From Palsa-883 sp035486355 (GTDB lineage Bacteria; Pseudomonadota; Alphaproteobacteria; Acetobacterales; Acetobacteraceae), in contig DATHNE010000115.1 in the NCBI GenBank assembly GCA_035486355.1, positions 1-64,000 on the forward strand: a stretch of DNA of 64,000 nucleotides. The letters run 5' to 3'. The notes beneath the pieces are model-generated. The model saw only the letters and a program-made list of their open reading frames with translations, made no database searches and was not told the origin of the DNA. The translations under genes and the position numbers were made by a program. The first letter of the stretch is position 1; every line of letters starts with the position of its first letter. This document shows positions 8,418 to 16,640 of this stretch, piece by piece.

Positions 8418-9692
8418 ATGAACCCGGGCTCAGGGCAGGCTGGCACGCGACGCGTATCCCTGTTGCACACGGCCATTGCCGCTAATATCGGCATGGTCTT
8501 CGAGTGGTTCGACCTGCTGATCTACGCCCTCTTCGCCGTCACTCTCTCGAAGCAGTTCTTTCCCACCAACGATCCGAACGGTGCAGTGCTGCTCAGCCTC
8601 GGCACCTTTGCCATCGCCTGGCTGGTGCGCCCGATTGGCGCGGTGGTGTTGGGCACCTATGCGGATCGCGTGGGGCGCAAGCCGGCATTGGTGTTGTCGG
8701 TCAGCCTGATGATGCTGGGCACCGGCATCACGACGGTGTTGCCGAACTACGCGACGATCGGGGTGGCAGCACCGTTGCTGCTGGTGTTCGCGCGGCTGGT
8801 GCAGGGCTTCTCCGCCGGCGGTGAGTTCGGCAGCGCCACCGCGTTGATGGCCGAGCAGGACCCCAACCGCCGCGGCTTCCTGGCCAGCCTGCAATGGGCC
8901 AGCTCCGGCTTCGCGGTGTTCCTGGCTTCGCTGTTCGCCTACGTGATTAACCGCGCCCTGTCGCCGGCCGATGTCGCGCGTTGGGGCTGGCGCATCCCGT
9001 TCTGCTTTGGACTGCTGATCGGTCCGGTTGGTTGGTACATCCGGCGCGAGCTCGAGGAATCACCAGAATTCGCCGCAAGCGAAACCAGTCATCAGCCCCT
9101 GCGTGAGGTCCTGGTGCACGACTGGACCCGCGTGCTGGCCGGCGCGGGCGCCGTGGCGGCGGGCGCGGCAGGAAGCTTCACCAATGCCTACATGCCGACC
9201 TTCGCGATCACCAAACTGGGGCTGGGGGCCTCGGTTTCCCTGATCGGAACGATCGTTGCCGGCGTGATCAATTCGACGTTGCCGATGTGGTTCGGCCATC
9301 TGTCGGATCGGCTGGGTCGGCTGCGGGTGATGTGGACGTTCGCGCTGCTCGGCCTGGTAATGATTTATCCGATGTTCCTGTGGCTGATCGCCAGCCCCAG
9401 CGTCTTCACCCTGATCGCCTGCCAGGCTATGCTCGCGCTGGTGATGTATAGTGGATATTACGCAACCGTTCCCGCCTTGCTGGCTGATCTGTTCCACACC
9501 CGGCGCCGCACCACCGGTGTATCGCTCGCCTATGTGCTCGGGCAGTTGCTGTTCGGCGGCGTGACCCCGCTGGTGGTGGGCTGGATCGTCGCCACGACCG
9601 GCGATCCCACCAGTCCAGGATGGTACCTGACAGCAATCGTCGTCGTCAGCCTGATCAGTCTGGTGGCTTGCCGCCGGTTGGGGGTGCGATAG
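8418..9692 (+). CDS. MFS transporter, metabolite:H+ symporter type
   Basis: A 424-residue inner-membrane permease with about 12 hydrophobic segments. The N-terminal IAANIGMVFEWFDLLIYALFAV is the hallmark of the metabolite:proton symporter family (KgtP, ProP, ShiA, CitA). The loop ADRVGRKPALVLS between TM2 and TM3 and ARLVQGFSAGGEFGSA in TM4/5 are conserved. I chose ATG 8418, just before that N-terminus; the frame is open 37 codons further upstream. It is divergently paired with the PuuE-like gene, suggesting uptake of that enzyme's substrate, but this is inference from position. Confidence 0.9.
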   Translation: MNPGSGQAGTRRVSLLHTAIAANIGMVFEWFDLLIYALFAVTLSKQFFPTNDPNGAVLLSLGTFAIAWLVRPIGAVVLGTYADRVGRKPALVLSVSLMMLGTGITTVLPNYATIGVAAPLLLVFARLVQGFSAGGEFGSATALMAEQDPNRRGFLASLQWASSGFAVFLASLFAYVINRALSPADVARWGWRIPFCFGLLIGPVGWYIRRELEESPEFAASETSHQPLREVLVHDWTRVLAGAGAVAAGAAGSFTNAYMPTFAITKLGLGASVSLIGTIVAGVINSTLPMWFGHLSDRLGRLRVMWTFALLGLVMIYPMFLWLIASPSVFTLIACQAMLALVMYSGYYATVPALLADLFHTRRRTTGVSLAYVLGQLLFGGVTPLVVGWIVATTGDPTSPGWYLTAIVVVSLISLVACRRLGVR

Positions 9693-9704
9693 CGCAGCGC
9701 CCCA

Positions 9705-9790
9705 CCCCCGTCATTGCTGCGAGAGCAGGAATCTGTAACCGGCACCACGCTGGGATCCAGGATTCCTGCTGTCGCAGCAATGACCGGGGG
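9705..9790. repeat. REP-like long inverted repeat
   Basis: Two ~29-base arms (9705-9733 and 9761-9790) are reverse complements with about one mismatch and one inserted base: cccccgtcattgctgcgag... against ...ctgtcgcagcaatgaccgg. The loop holds a smaller palindrome, ctgggatccag. It resembles the widespread gtcattcctgcgaaagcagg-type dispersed palindromes. It lies between convergent genes (MFS and anti-sigma) and could act as a bidirectional transcription end. Confidence 0.8.
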
Positions 9791-9845
9791 ACGCGCTTCC
9801 GCGGGTATGATGGGGGACGTGGTCTACGGCCAGGATGACGCCGCG

Positions 9846-10619
9846 CTAGATCCCGTTGCGGAGCTGCCGTCGCACTTCATTGGCAAGCGGGTGCAGCTCC
9901 TTGTTCGTTGCGGGCCCGACAAGGCTGTAGCCGATCCCCTCGGTCGCCCAAGCGTAGCCGCCGACATGGCCCACCTGGTGCTCGGTCATGTTGGCATTGG
10001 CGTCGGGCGCCATCGGGTGGACTAGCAAGACCAAGCGCGTGCCATGGGTGTCGTCGTACATCAGCAAACCGGCGGGACCGTTGGAGGTGGCGACAAGCCG
10101 CCCGCCCATGAACTGATAGCCCGAGGCTGAAAGGTCGGGGATGACGACGGAATGGTTCAGCCGGCGTGACAACCAGCGCACCAGCAACGCGCGATCAGTC
10201 GCCGCGAGTTCGACCGGGCGACCGGGATCGGGTGCATAGACCTCGTAGCTGTCAGCCGCTTCCTGCGCCAATGCGGGAATACCGCTCAGCGTGACCGGCC
10301 CGCGCGCCAGCCAACCCGTGGTGCCACCCGCCGCGAACAGCACCACCGCCGCGGCAACGGCCCGCCAGCCGTAGCGGGCCGGACGCCCGTGACGCGCTAT
10401 CAGCGCGGCGAGGTTCAGCCCCGCCGGCACCGGCTCCTCGGCGATCGGCGCCAATGCCGCGCGCAGGGCCGCACGCTGGGCGATGAAGGTTTCCACCCGC
10501 GCAGCCACGTCGGGGTGGGCTTGCAGGTAATCAGCGACCTCGGCATGCCGCGCGGCGCTCAGGGCGGCGTCGACATAGGCCTGCAGGTCCTCCTCGGTAA
10601 TCGGGCGGGGTGCGCTCAT
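9846..10619 (-). CDS. anti-sigma factor (membrane-anchored, FecR/RskA-like)
   Basis: A 257-residue protein with an N-terminal cytoplasmic helical segment (ITEEDLQAYVDAALSAARHAEV, the zinc-free ASD/zf-HC2-type start), one transmembrane helix at about 85-104, and a ~150-residue periplasmic domain. This is the architecture of anti-sigma factors that hold an ECF sigma at the membrane. Its start overlaps the sigma gene stop by four bases (ATGA), so both are translated together. No Zn-binding H-x3-C-x2-C motif is present in the anti-sigma domain. Signal unknown. Confidence 0.88.
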   Translation of the reverse strand: MSAPRPITEEDLQAYVDAALSAARHAEVADYLQAHPDVAARVETFIAQRAALRAALAPIAEEPVPAGLNLAALIARHGRPARYGWRAVAAAVVLFAAGGTTGWLARGPVTLSGIPALAQEAADSYEVYAPDPGRPVELAATDRALLVRWLSRRLNHSVVIPDLSASGYQFMGGRLVATSNGPAGLLMYDDTHGTRLVLLVHPMAPDANANMTEHQVGHVGGYAWATEGIGYSLVGPATNKELHPLANEVRRQLRNGI

Positions 10620-11209
10620 TTCACCCTCCGCAGACGCGACGGCGCTGCGTTTATTCCGGCGCCGGCCGCCAGGACCTGCGCCAATTTTTCCCGCGCCCGC
10701 GACACGCGCGACATCACGGTGCCGATTGGGATGCCCAGGACGCGCGCGGCCTCGGCGTAGGACAGGTCCTCGACCGTCACCAGCAACAGCACGCTGCGCT
10801 GTTCGTCCGGCAGGGTGGCGAGGGCGTCGAGGATGACCTGGTGGCGCAAACCGTCTTCCTGGGTCGGCGCGCGGGCGAGAACGGTGTCGTCGATGCCATC
10901 GATCGGCAGGTGCTCGCCGCGTCGATGGAGCTGCCGCAGCCGGTTGAACGCCAGGTTGTGCAGGATGGTGAAGACCCAGGCGCGGGTATCACCGTCGGGG
11001 CGGCGTTGGTGCCAGCGGGTGATGGTGCGTTCCAGGCAGTCCTGCACCAGGTCGTCGGCGGCGACCCGGTCACGCAACAGCGAGCGGGCGTAGCGGCGCA
11101 GCGCCGGGATCAGCGGCTCGACCAGGCGCATCATGTCCTGCACGTGACTGCCCCAGCCGTCACGGGCTCGTTCGGGTGGGTCAGAACCACGGTCGCTCCG
11201 GGCGCTCAT
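10616..11209 (-). CDS. ECF-family RNA polymerase sigma factor
   Basis: A 197-residue sigma-70 family protein. Region 2 spans about residues 32-95 (YARSLLRDRVAADDLVQDCL, then DTRAWVFTILHNLAFNRLR). Region 4 is about 130-180 with LPDEQRSVLLLVTVEDLSY and the recognition helix of IPIGTVMSRVSRARE. It directs polymerase to a small regulon and usually autoregulates. ATGs at 11134 or 11131 would drop 25-26 weakly conserved residues and may be the true start; no strong ribosome site distinguishes them. No obvious ECF target promoter pair was identified. Confidence 0.9.
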   Translation of the reverse strand: MSARSDRGSDPPERARDGWGSHVQDMMRLVEPLIPALRRYARSLLRDRVAADDLVQDCLERTITRWHQRRPDGDTRAWVFTILHNLAFNRLRQLHRRGEHLPIDGIDDTVLARAPTQEDGLRHQVILDALATLPDEQRSVLLLVTVEDLSYAEAARVLGIPIGTVMSRVSRAREKLAQVLAAGAGINAAPSRLRRVK

Positions 11210-11453
11210 TGTGCGGGCTCATGGGATGACAGCCGGCCGCCCGCGATATTCCAATGATGTGCCTTCGGGATCAACCAGGCGTCAGGGCGCAAGAGTGCCG
11301 CGAGGCCTGGAACCCGAACATGTTATCCGGCGAGGCACCGTCGGCGGCATCGATCAAGCCATGCTGTCCGATCCCCGCCCGCGTGGCACGCCGCGGGCGC
11401 GCCATCAGCGCCCGCTTCCTCGGACCGCGGACCAACCGGCGGGGAAAAGGGCA

Positions 11454-12209
11454 CTAGCTGACGAACAGGTCCCTCGCCCATGCGGGCGGCGGGCGGCGCA
11501 CGAAGATGTGGATCCCGGCCGACGCGGTCGCGAAACTGAACCGGTGCTGCTCAGCCAGCACAGCGAGGCTTCGGTTGGAGAACAGATTGACGTGTCCGTT
11601 CCGCGGCGCGGCATACCACCACAGCAGGCGCTGGTTCGGTCGAATCGAGCCATCCGAGACCACGGTCCGGAACAGCAGCACCCCCGGCTCACGCATCAGC
11701 GGCAGAATGGCCTTCAGGCTGGCCCGCACATCGGGGACATGCTCGAACACCTCGAACGCGGAGATCAGGTCGAAGCGCCCCAGGGTATTCGGGTCGACAT
11801 CGCGATCGACGAGTGGATCATAGCTGGTCGAGTCCCATCCTCGCTGCCGCAGGATGCGCGCGAGCAGGCCGTTGCCGCCGCCGTAGTCAAGATGGCGACG
11901 ACCCCTCGGAAAATTCGGCAACAGCCAGGACACAAGATCCGCGTTGCGTCGCGGGCGATCGTCGGTGTAGTCCGGATCGACCGTTACATAATCGTCATTG
12001 TAGACCTTCTCGGCGAACATTTCGGGAGACCAATGATACATGGATGGGGCGAAGCAGAAACCGCAGCCATGGCACAGATTGTAGTAGATCGGTTCGCCGG
12101 ATAGCGGGAGAAATTTCCCCCGGACCTCTTCACAGGACTTGTTGAAATCAACCACGTCGTGCGGCACCGCCCGACCCCGGCAGATCGGGCATTCCATTGC
12201 GCGAATCAC
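11454..12209 (-). CDS. class I SAM-dependent methyltransferase with N-terminal zinc ribbon
   Basis: A 251-residue protein. An N-terminal Cys4 zinc ribbon is visible (CPIC at 7-10 and CHGCGFC around 46-52), followed by a Rossmann methyltransferase domain with motif I HLDYGGGNGLLA and motif DLISAFEVFEHV. This architecture is typical of sugar or small-molecule C/O-methyltransferases in polysaccharide gene clusters. The GTG at 12209 has gaggga six bases upstream; the ATG at 12197 is the alternative. It stands at the left side of the carbohydrate region with its own AT-rich upstream spacer. Confidence 0.85.
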   Translation of the reverse strand: MIRAMECPICRGRAVPHDVVDFNKSCEEVRGKFLPLSGEPIYYNLCHGCGFCFAPSMYHWSPEMFAEKVYNDDYVTVDPDYTDDRPRRNADLVSWLLPNFPRGRRHLDYGGGNGLLARILRQRGWDSTSYDPLVDRDVDPNTLGRFDLISAFEVFEHVPDVRASLKAILPLMREPGVLLFRTVVSDGSIRPNQRLLWWYAAPRNGHVNLFSNRSLAVLAEQHRFSFATASAGIHIFVRRPPPAWARDLFVS

Positions 12210-12524
12210 GGCACGTCCCTCATGTCCGAGGTGTTCTGTTCACCTCATCCATGCGCTGAGAATATTGGGATCCGACGGCAGGTATATTAAACTTTAGCCC
12301 AATAAAGCGGAATTTAGTATCGCTGCTCTATTGCCCGGCAGGATGCCGCACACGGCGAACAAAACGAATCCGGAACGTCACGGTTCCGATCGATATTGTG
12401 CCTGATCGCGGCATCAACATTCCCCCTCTTGCGGGCTTGAGCCGCAAGGCGGGCCAAGGCCGAAGGCGGAAGCCGCGGGAAGGATGTCAACCAGGCGGGG
12501 GCGGTATCATCCTCCTACCGCGCC
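12210..12524. promoter_or_regulatory. AT-rich spacer upstream of the methyltransferase; no gene seen
   Basis: This 315-bp stretch holds no credible coding sequence. The part at about 12258-12335 is clearly AT-rich (atattg, tatattaaacttt, caataaagc, gaatttag) in a GC-rich genome, consistent with a leftward promoter for the methyltransferase, though no -35/-10 pair with good spacing can be fixed. At 12428-12448 a 7-bp stem (cttgcgg / ccgcaag) could end the unknown gene 12525-14411, but no T-run follows. Confidence 0.45.
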
Positions 12525-14411
12525 CTAAAAGCCGAACATGTGATCCAGTGAAAAGCCGCCCGCGTCATCCATCAGGCCGTGGTAGCCGAATAGCCGGCAG
12601 GTTAGATCGCGCACCAGCACATAACCCAACGGCCCCGCCTCGCGCAGCATCGCCGTGGAGAACACCTCATCCGGCAGCACCATTGTCGAGCCGGAACAGG
12701 CGATGCGCAACGGCGCCTCCGCGATCTGCTTGCCGTCGCCGTTGTGCAGCAGCAGCGCGGTGGTAGACCGCGCGTGGAACGGGGCCGATGCCGGGTAGAT
12801 CAGCACCGCGAAGCTGCGGCGCCGCCCCTCACCCAGTTTCAGGAACAGCCGCGTGCTGAGACCAGGCGGCGGGCCGCTGTAGGATTGCGGCTCGTCTCGG
12901 TAGGTCATCAGCGTGTTGAACACATGCGCGCCGAAGCTCGACTCCGCGGCGTGGCCGGACACGCGATCCTCGTAGCGGAACAACGCGTGCAGCCAGCCAT
13001 CGGCGCTCCCGCCGTCCCGGAAGTCGTAGGCCAGCTCGGCATGCCCGGTCGCCGCGCCGTCCAGCTCGTCCAGGTCGAGCACCAGGTCGTGGTTGCGCGG
13101 CAGACACCCCAGGAAGCGCTCGGCCACCTTGCGGCCTTCGGTATCGAATAGGTCCAGACGGATCGGCAGGTCGATCTGCGTCTCGGCCATCGGCGTCGGC
13201 TGCACGATGGTGCGGAAGCGATCGCGCGGCAGTACCGGGAAGGGCAGCAGGTAGCCGCGGCCGAGCTCGGCCGGCAGTGCCGCAATACCGGGATCGGGCT
13301 GCAGGTCGGCGCGCTCGACATTCACGTGCGCGATACGCGTACGGTTGGTGCGGGTGACTTCGTAGCGCGGGCGCACCACGTGGCGGCCCACGCGCAGTTC
13401 GATCTGCGCCGGCCAGTGCACACCGGGCAGCAGGGCGGCGGCGTCGATCGCCACGGTCGCGAACGGGCCGACCGCGTCCGGCAATGGCACCGGCTGCTCG
13501 GCACCCATGCGGTCGAGCGTGACGGCGCCGGCCGGGATCGGCGTGGCGTGGCTGTTCTGCAACCACAACACCACGCGTTCGTCCGCCCGTGGCGCGGGCA
13601 GGCCGGCGTAGCGGTCGGACGGCCAGGCGTTGGCGTCATGGGTGCAGGACAGGCTGGCGCCATTGTCGGTGGCAAAGGTGTCGAGCGCGTATTTCACCAC
13701 GTCGTGCCCGGCGGCACCGATCGCGTGCACCAGCAACTGGCCGGTGAAAGGCGGCAGGTTAAAGCGCGCCCGCACCTCGCGGCTGTCGATCGCAAAGCCG
13801 CCCGGACCGCGCGGCAGTGCCTGCTCCCAGGTCGCCAGCACGCCGCCGTCGACATCGAACAGGCGTAGCCACAACCGGATGTCGCCCGCGCCGTAGCCGG
13901 CCCAGTAGTTCGCCGACACCAGGCGCGTCGACAGCCCATCCTGGTCGCGGAAAAAGACGAAATTGGTCGCGAAGTTCAGCCGCTCCAGGTAGCGCGCACG
14001 GTTGGTCAGCAGCTCTTGCGGCAGCCGCGCCTCGTCCAAGCTGAGCACCACCGCGCCCCGCGGCAACAACGGCCGGATGCGGTCGATCATCTTGCCGGCG
14101 TCGAAGGCGGCAACCAACACCGCACCTGCGCCGGACGCGGGCAAATCCACCAGCCGGCTCGCGGTCAGGCCGGCCCGAACGCGCCCCACCTGCTGCACAT
14201 CGTGGACATACAGGCCGGCAAGGCCCGGCAGATCGGGATACAGCGCCAGCAGCGGCTCCGCGATGCCGTCGGGGTCGTGTAAGGCCACCGGTCCGGCCGC
14301 GCCGAGCTTCGCATACAGCCGTCCAACCCCCTCGGCGGCAAGCGGATGCGCCAACGCCTTATACAGAACGTTGCCACCGGCGCGCTGGTCGAAGGTATGG
14401 ATCTGCAGCAT
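12525..14411 (-). CDS. conserved hypothetical protein, 628 residues, function unknown
   Basis: I do not recognise a named family. The protein has no signal peptide or membrane segment. The N-terminal ~130 residues alternate strand and helix (ALHDPDGIAEPLLALYP, AAFDAGKMIDRIRPLLP) like a Rossmann-type or NDP-sugar-handling fold. The remaining ~490 residues look beta-rich with many short strands, repeated aromatic-rich turns and few Cys, like stacked beta-sandwich modules. It ends 9 bp from the ELM1-family gene upstream on the same strand, so the two are likely co-transcribed. The position beside heptose-type sugar genes suggests a surface-polysaccharide role, by context only. Confidence 0.75.
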   Translation of the reverse strand: MLQIHTFDQRAGGNVLYKALAHPLAAEGVGRLYAKLGAAGPVALHDPDGIAEPLLALYPDLPGLAGLYVHDVQQVGRVRAGLTASRLVDLPASGAGAVLVAAFDAGKMIDRIRPLLPRGAVVLSLDEARLPQELLTNRARYLERLNFATNFVFFRDQDGLSTRLVSANYWAGYGAGDIRLWLRLFDVDGGVLATWEQALPRGPGGFAIDSREVRARFNLPPFTGQLLVHAIGAAGHDVVKYALDTFATDNGASLSCTHDANAWPSDRYAGLPAPRADERVVLWLQNSHATPIPAGAVTLDRMGAEQPVPLPDAVGPFATVAIDAAALLPGVHWPAQIELRVGRHVVRPRYEVTRTNRTRIAHVNVERADLQPDPGIAALPAELGRGYLLPFPVLPRDRFRTIVQPTPMAETQIDLPIRLDLFDTEGRKVAERFLGCLPRNHDLVLDLDELDGAATGHAELAYDFRDGGSADGWLHALFRYEDRVSGHAAESSFGAHVFNTLMTYRDEPQSYSGPPPGLSTRLFLKLGEGRRRSFAVLIYPASAPFHARSTTALLLHNGDGKQIAEAPLRIACSGSTMVLPDEVFSTAMLREAGPLGYVLVRDLTCRLFGYHGLMDDAGGFSLDHMFGF

Positions 14412-14420
14412 GCGGGAACC

Positions 14421-15365
14421 CTAGAGGCGAAGCCGGCGGCGCAATTCCGCCGCGGCCATCGGTGTATCGTTCAGCGGCGCAGTCGGCCAGACCTCCAGAC
14501 GACCGCCGAAGCGGTGGACACGGCCCTCGGCCAGCAGCGCCGCGTGGAAGACATCGATCCGGCGCGAACTGCCCGGCAGTTGCGCCAGCAGGACCGGCAC
14601 ATTGGTGGCCACCGCCTCGGATACCATCGAGACGCTGTCCGCCGTGACCACGACCGCATCGGCCAGGGCCAGCATGCCAAAATACGGATTCTCGCCCTGG
14701 AAGTCCCAGATCCAGGCGCCACGCGGCTCCAGCCGGTCGCACAACGCCTGGACGACGGCGGGATCGGTGCGGCGGGATGGGGTGAGCATCAACCCCACAC
14801 GGTCCCGCTCCATCATCTCCGCAAGCTGACCAGCAAGAGCCTCACCGATCGGACGGTCGAACCGGTGGCGGCCGTTGGCCCCGCCGACCAGCACCGCGAC
14901 GAGCGGGCGCGGAAGCGCGGCGATCCGGTCGCGCCAGGCGTCGGCCGCGACGGCGAGCCGCGCGGGCGTCACGCGATGCAGGGCGGTGCGGGTGACCACG
15001 ACATTCGGGCCGGTCAGATTGTCATGGCGCGTGACAACGATCAGGTCGAAGCGGCGCGGGTCCATGCGCGGATGCTGCACTTGCACCACCGACACCCCGC
15101 GCGGCCGCAACGCCGCAATCACCGCGGCCGCCTTCCCCCCAGCGCCAATTGCGACCTGGGGCAACTTGCCCTGAACCGCATCCGGCACCACGGACAGCGG
15201 CGCAGGCCATAGTTTTGCAGCGATCCAACGCCACGGTGCCCGCGGTGCGAGAGGGCGCAACTCGGGTGTCAGCCCAGCCGCTTCAGCCAAACCGAGCGCC
15301 TGGGCTTGCAAGCCGGCATAAGCGTCGCTCAGAATCCAGGTGCGGGCGTCCGATGTCTCGGTCAT
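14421..15365 (-). CDS. ELM1-family protein (DUF1022, 'mitochondrial fission ELM1' homologue)
   Basis: A 314-residue homologue of the ELM1/GRDP family, widespread in alphaproteobacteria with a GT-B-like fold. Diagnostic stretches are ILSDAYAGLQAQALGLAEA at the N-terminus, QVQHPRMDPRRFDLIVVTRHD, VGGANGRHRFD, LTPSRRTDP and VVTADSVSMVSEA, the last resembling the nucleotide-sugar binding end of GT-B transferases. I chose ATG 15365 because similarity begins there. The bacterial function is unknown; association with LPS genes is common. It is divergent from the flavin oxidoreductase at 15445. Confidence 0.88.
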   Translation of the reverse strand: MTETSDARTWILSDAYAGLQAQALGLAEAAGLTPELRPLAPRAPWRWIAAKLWPAPLSVVPDAVQGKLPQVAIGAGGKAAAVIAALRPRGVSVVQVQHPRMDPRRFDLIVVTRHDNLTGPNVVVTRTALHRVTPARLAVAADAWRDRIAALPRPLVAVLVGGANGRHRFDRPIGEALAGQLAEMMERDRVGLMLTPSRRTDPAVVQALCDRLEPRGAWIWDFQGENPYFGMLALADAVVVTADSVSMVSEAVATNVPVLLAQLPGSSRRIDVFHAALLAEGRVHRFGGRLEVWPTAPLNDTPMAAAELRRRLRL

Positions 15366-15444
15366 GAGGCGGGCGCTTTTCGGCGCCGGGCGTGTCGGCG
15401 TCAATCCGGCGCCCAGATCTTGCGCCTGGACCAGGGAGGACGTC

Positions 15445-16470
15445 ATGCGGTTCGGACTATTCGGCAGTGCCCAGGCGCGACGCGGCGGCCCCGATGTGGA
15501 CAGCGGCGCGGGGTTCCGCGACTTCATCGACTACAACGTCGAAGCCGAGGCGTTGGGTTTCCACAGCACTTTCCTGGTCGAGCATCATTTCACCGGTTTC
15601 GGCCAGATCTCCGCCAGCCTGAACCTGCTGACCTGGCTGGGCGCCCGCACTCGCACGCTGCGGCTGGGCACCGCGGTGATTGTGCTGCCCTGGCACAACC
15701 CCGTGCTGCTGGCAGAGCAGGCCGCGACGCTGGACCTGCTGTCCGGCGGGCGGCTGGATTTCGGCGTCGGCCGCGGCTACCGCCACAACGAATTCGCCGG
15801 CTTCCGCATTCCCATGGAAGAAGCCGACGGGCGCTACGAGGAAGCGTTGGCGGTGATCACCAAGGCGTGGACCTCGGATCAGCCATTCAGCCATCACGGC
15901 AAGTACTGGCGGTTCGATGAGATCGTCGTGGAACCACCGACCGCGCAGAAGCCGCATCCGCCGTTCTGGGTGGGCGCCGGCAGCGAAGGCTCGATCGCGA
16001 AAGTCGCTGAGCGGGGCTACAATCTTCTGCTGGATCAGTTCGCGCCATTCGCCGCGACCGGGCAGCGACTGGCGTGGTTCAAGCGGGAAGTGGAAGCGCG
16101 CGGGCGCGTGTTCGATCCCATGGAAGTTGGCGTCGCGCGCGCCTTCTATGTGGCGAAGGACGCGGCGGACAAGCAGGCGGCGCTGGAGCGTCGGCTGGCC
16201 GCGCAGCAGCGGCAGCATGCGCTGGCGCAGACGCCGGGCGGCAACAACAAGGCCAGCATCATGTCATTCGCGGACACCACCGGAGCGAATGAGGACAGCG
16301 CGCTATACGGCACGCCCGATGAGATCTGCCGGAAGGTCGAGGCACTGGAGAAGCTCGGCGTGCAGTACGTGCTGCTGACTGGCGGCGGGGCAGGGCGCGA
16401 CAACCTGCGCCGCTTCGCATGCGAGGTGATGCCGGCATTCGCTGGCGGCGTGAAAGAGGCGGCTGACTGA
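15445..16470 (+). CDS. LLM-class flavin-dependent oxidoreductase (luciferase-like monooxygenase)
   Basis: A 341-residue (beta/alpha)8 bacterial-luciferase family protein using reduced FMN or F420. Typical elements are FLVEHHFTGFGQ near residue 42, TRTLRLGTAVIVLPWHNP, LDLLSGGRLDFGVGRGY and PPFWVGAGSEGSI. agggagga lies seven bases before ATG 15445, fixing the start 35 codons inside the open frame. The substrate is not predictable. It stands alone between the ELM1 gene and the sugar run, and its relation to the carbohydrate pathway is unclear. Confidence 0.9.
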   Translation: MRFGLFGSAQARRGGPDVDSGAGFRDFIDYNVEAEALGFHSTFLVEHHFTGFGQISASLNLLTWLGARTRTLRLGTAVIVLPWHNPVLLAEQAATLDLLSGGRLDFGVGRGYRHNEFAGFRIPMEEADGRYEEALAVITKAWTSDQPFSHHGKYWRFDEIVVEPPTAQKPHPPFWVGAGSEGSIAKVAERGYNLLLDQFAPFAATGQRLAWFKREVEARGRVFDPMEVGVARAFYVAKDAADKQAALERRLAAQQRQHALAQTPGGNNKASIMSFADTTGANEDSALYGTPDEICRKVEALEKLGVQYVLLTGGGAGRDNLRRFACEVMPAFAGGVKEAAD

Positions 16471-16640
16471 CCGGCGCCGGCCACGGCGCATGTCGCAGCG
16501 ACAGAACCGTTGCCAACCGTCGGCGCCAGGGCATATGCCGATACCGCCCCGCCGTGATCCTGGCCCCAACCAAGCCAGACGGTGGGGATTCCGGGTCGCC
16601 ACGCCGGGCGGCCGGTGGCCGCAACCGCAAGGAACCCTTC

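Noticed and set aside
9705..9790. Terminal inverted repeats of an insertion sequence
   Set aside because: The arms are only ~28 bp apart with no transposase between them, fitting a REP-like palindrome instead.
11211..12104. 297-residue frame opposite the zinc-ribbon methyltransferase
   Set aside because: Shadow of a well-supported minus-strand gene; Arg/Gly/Pro-rich composition with no domain.
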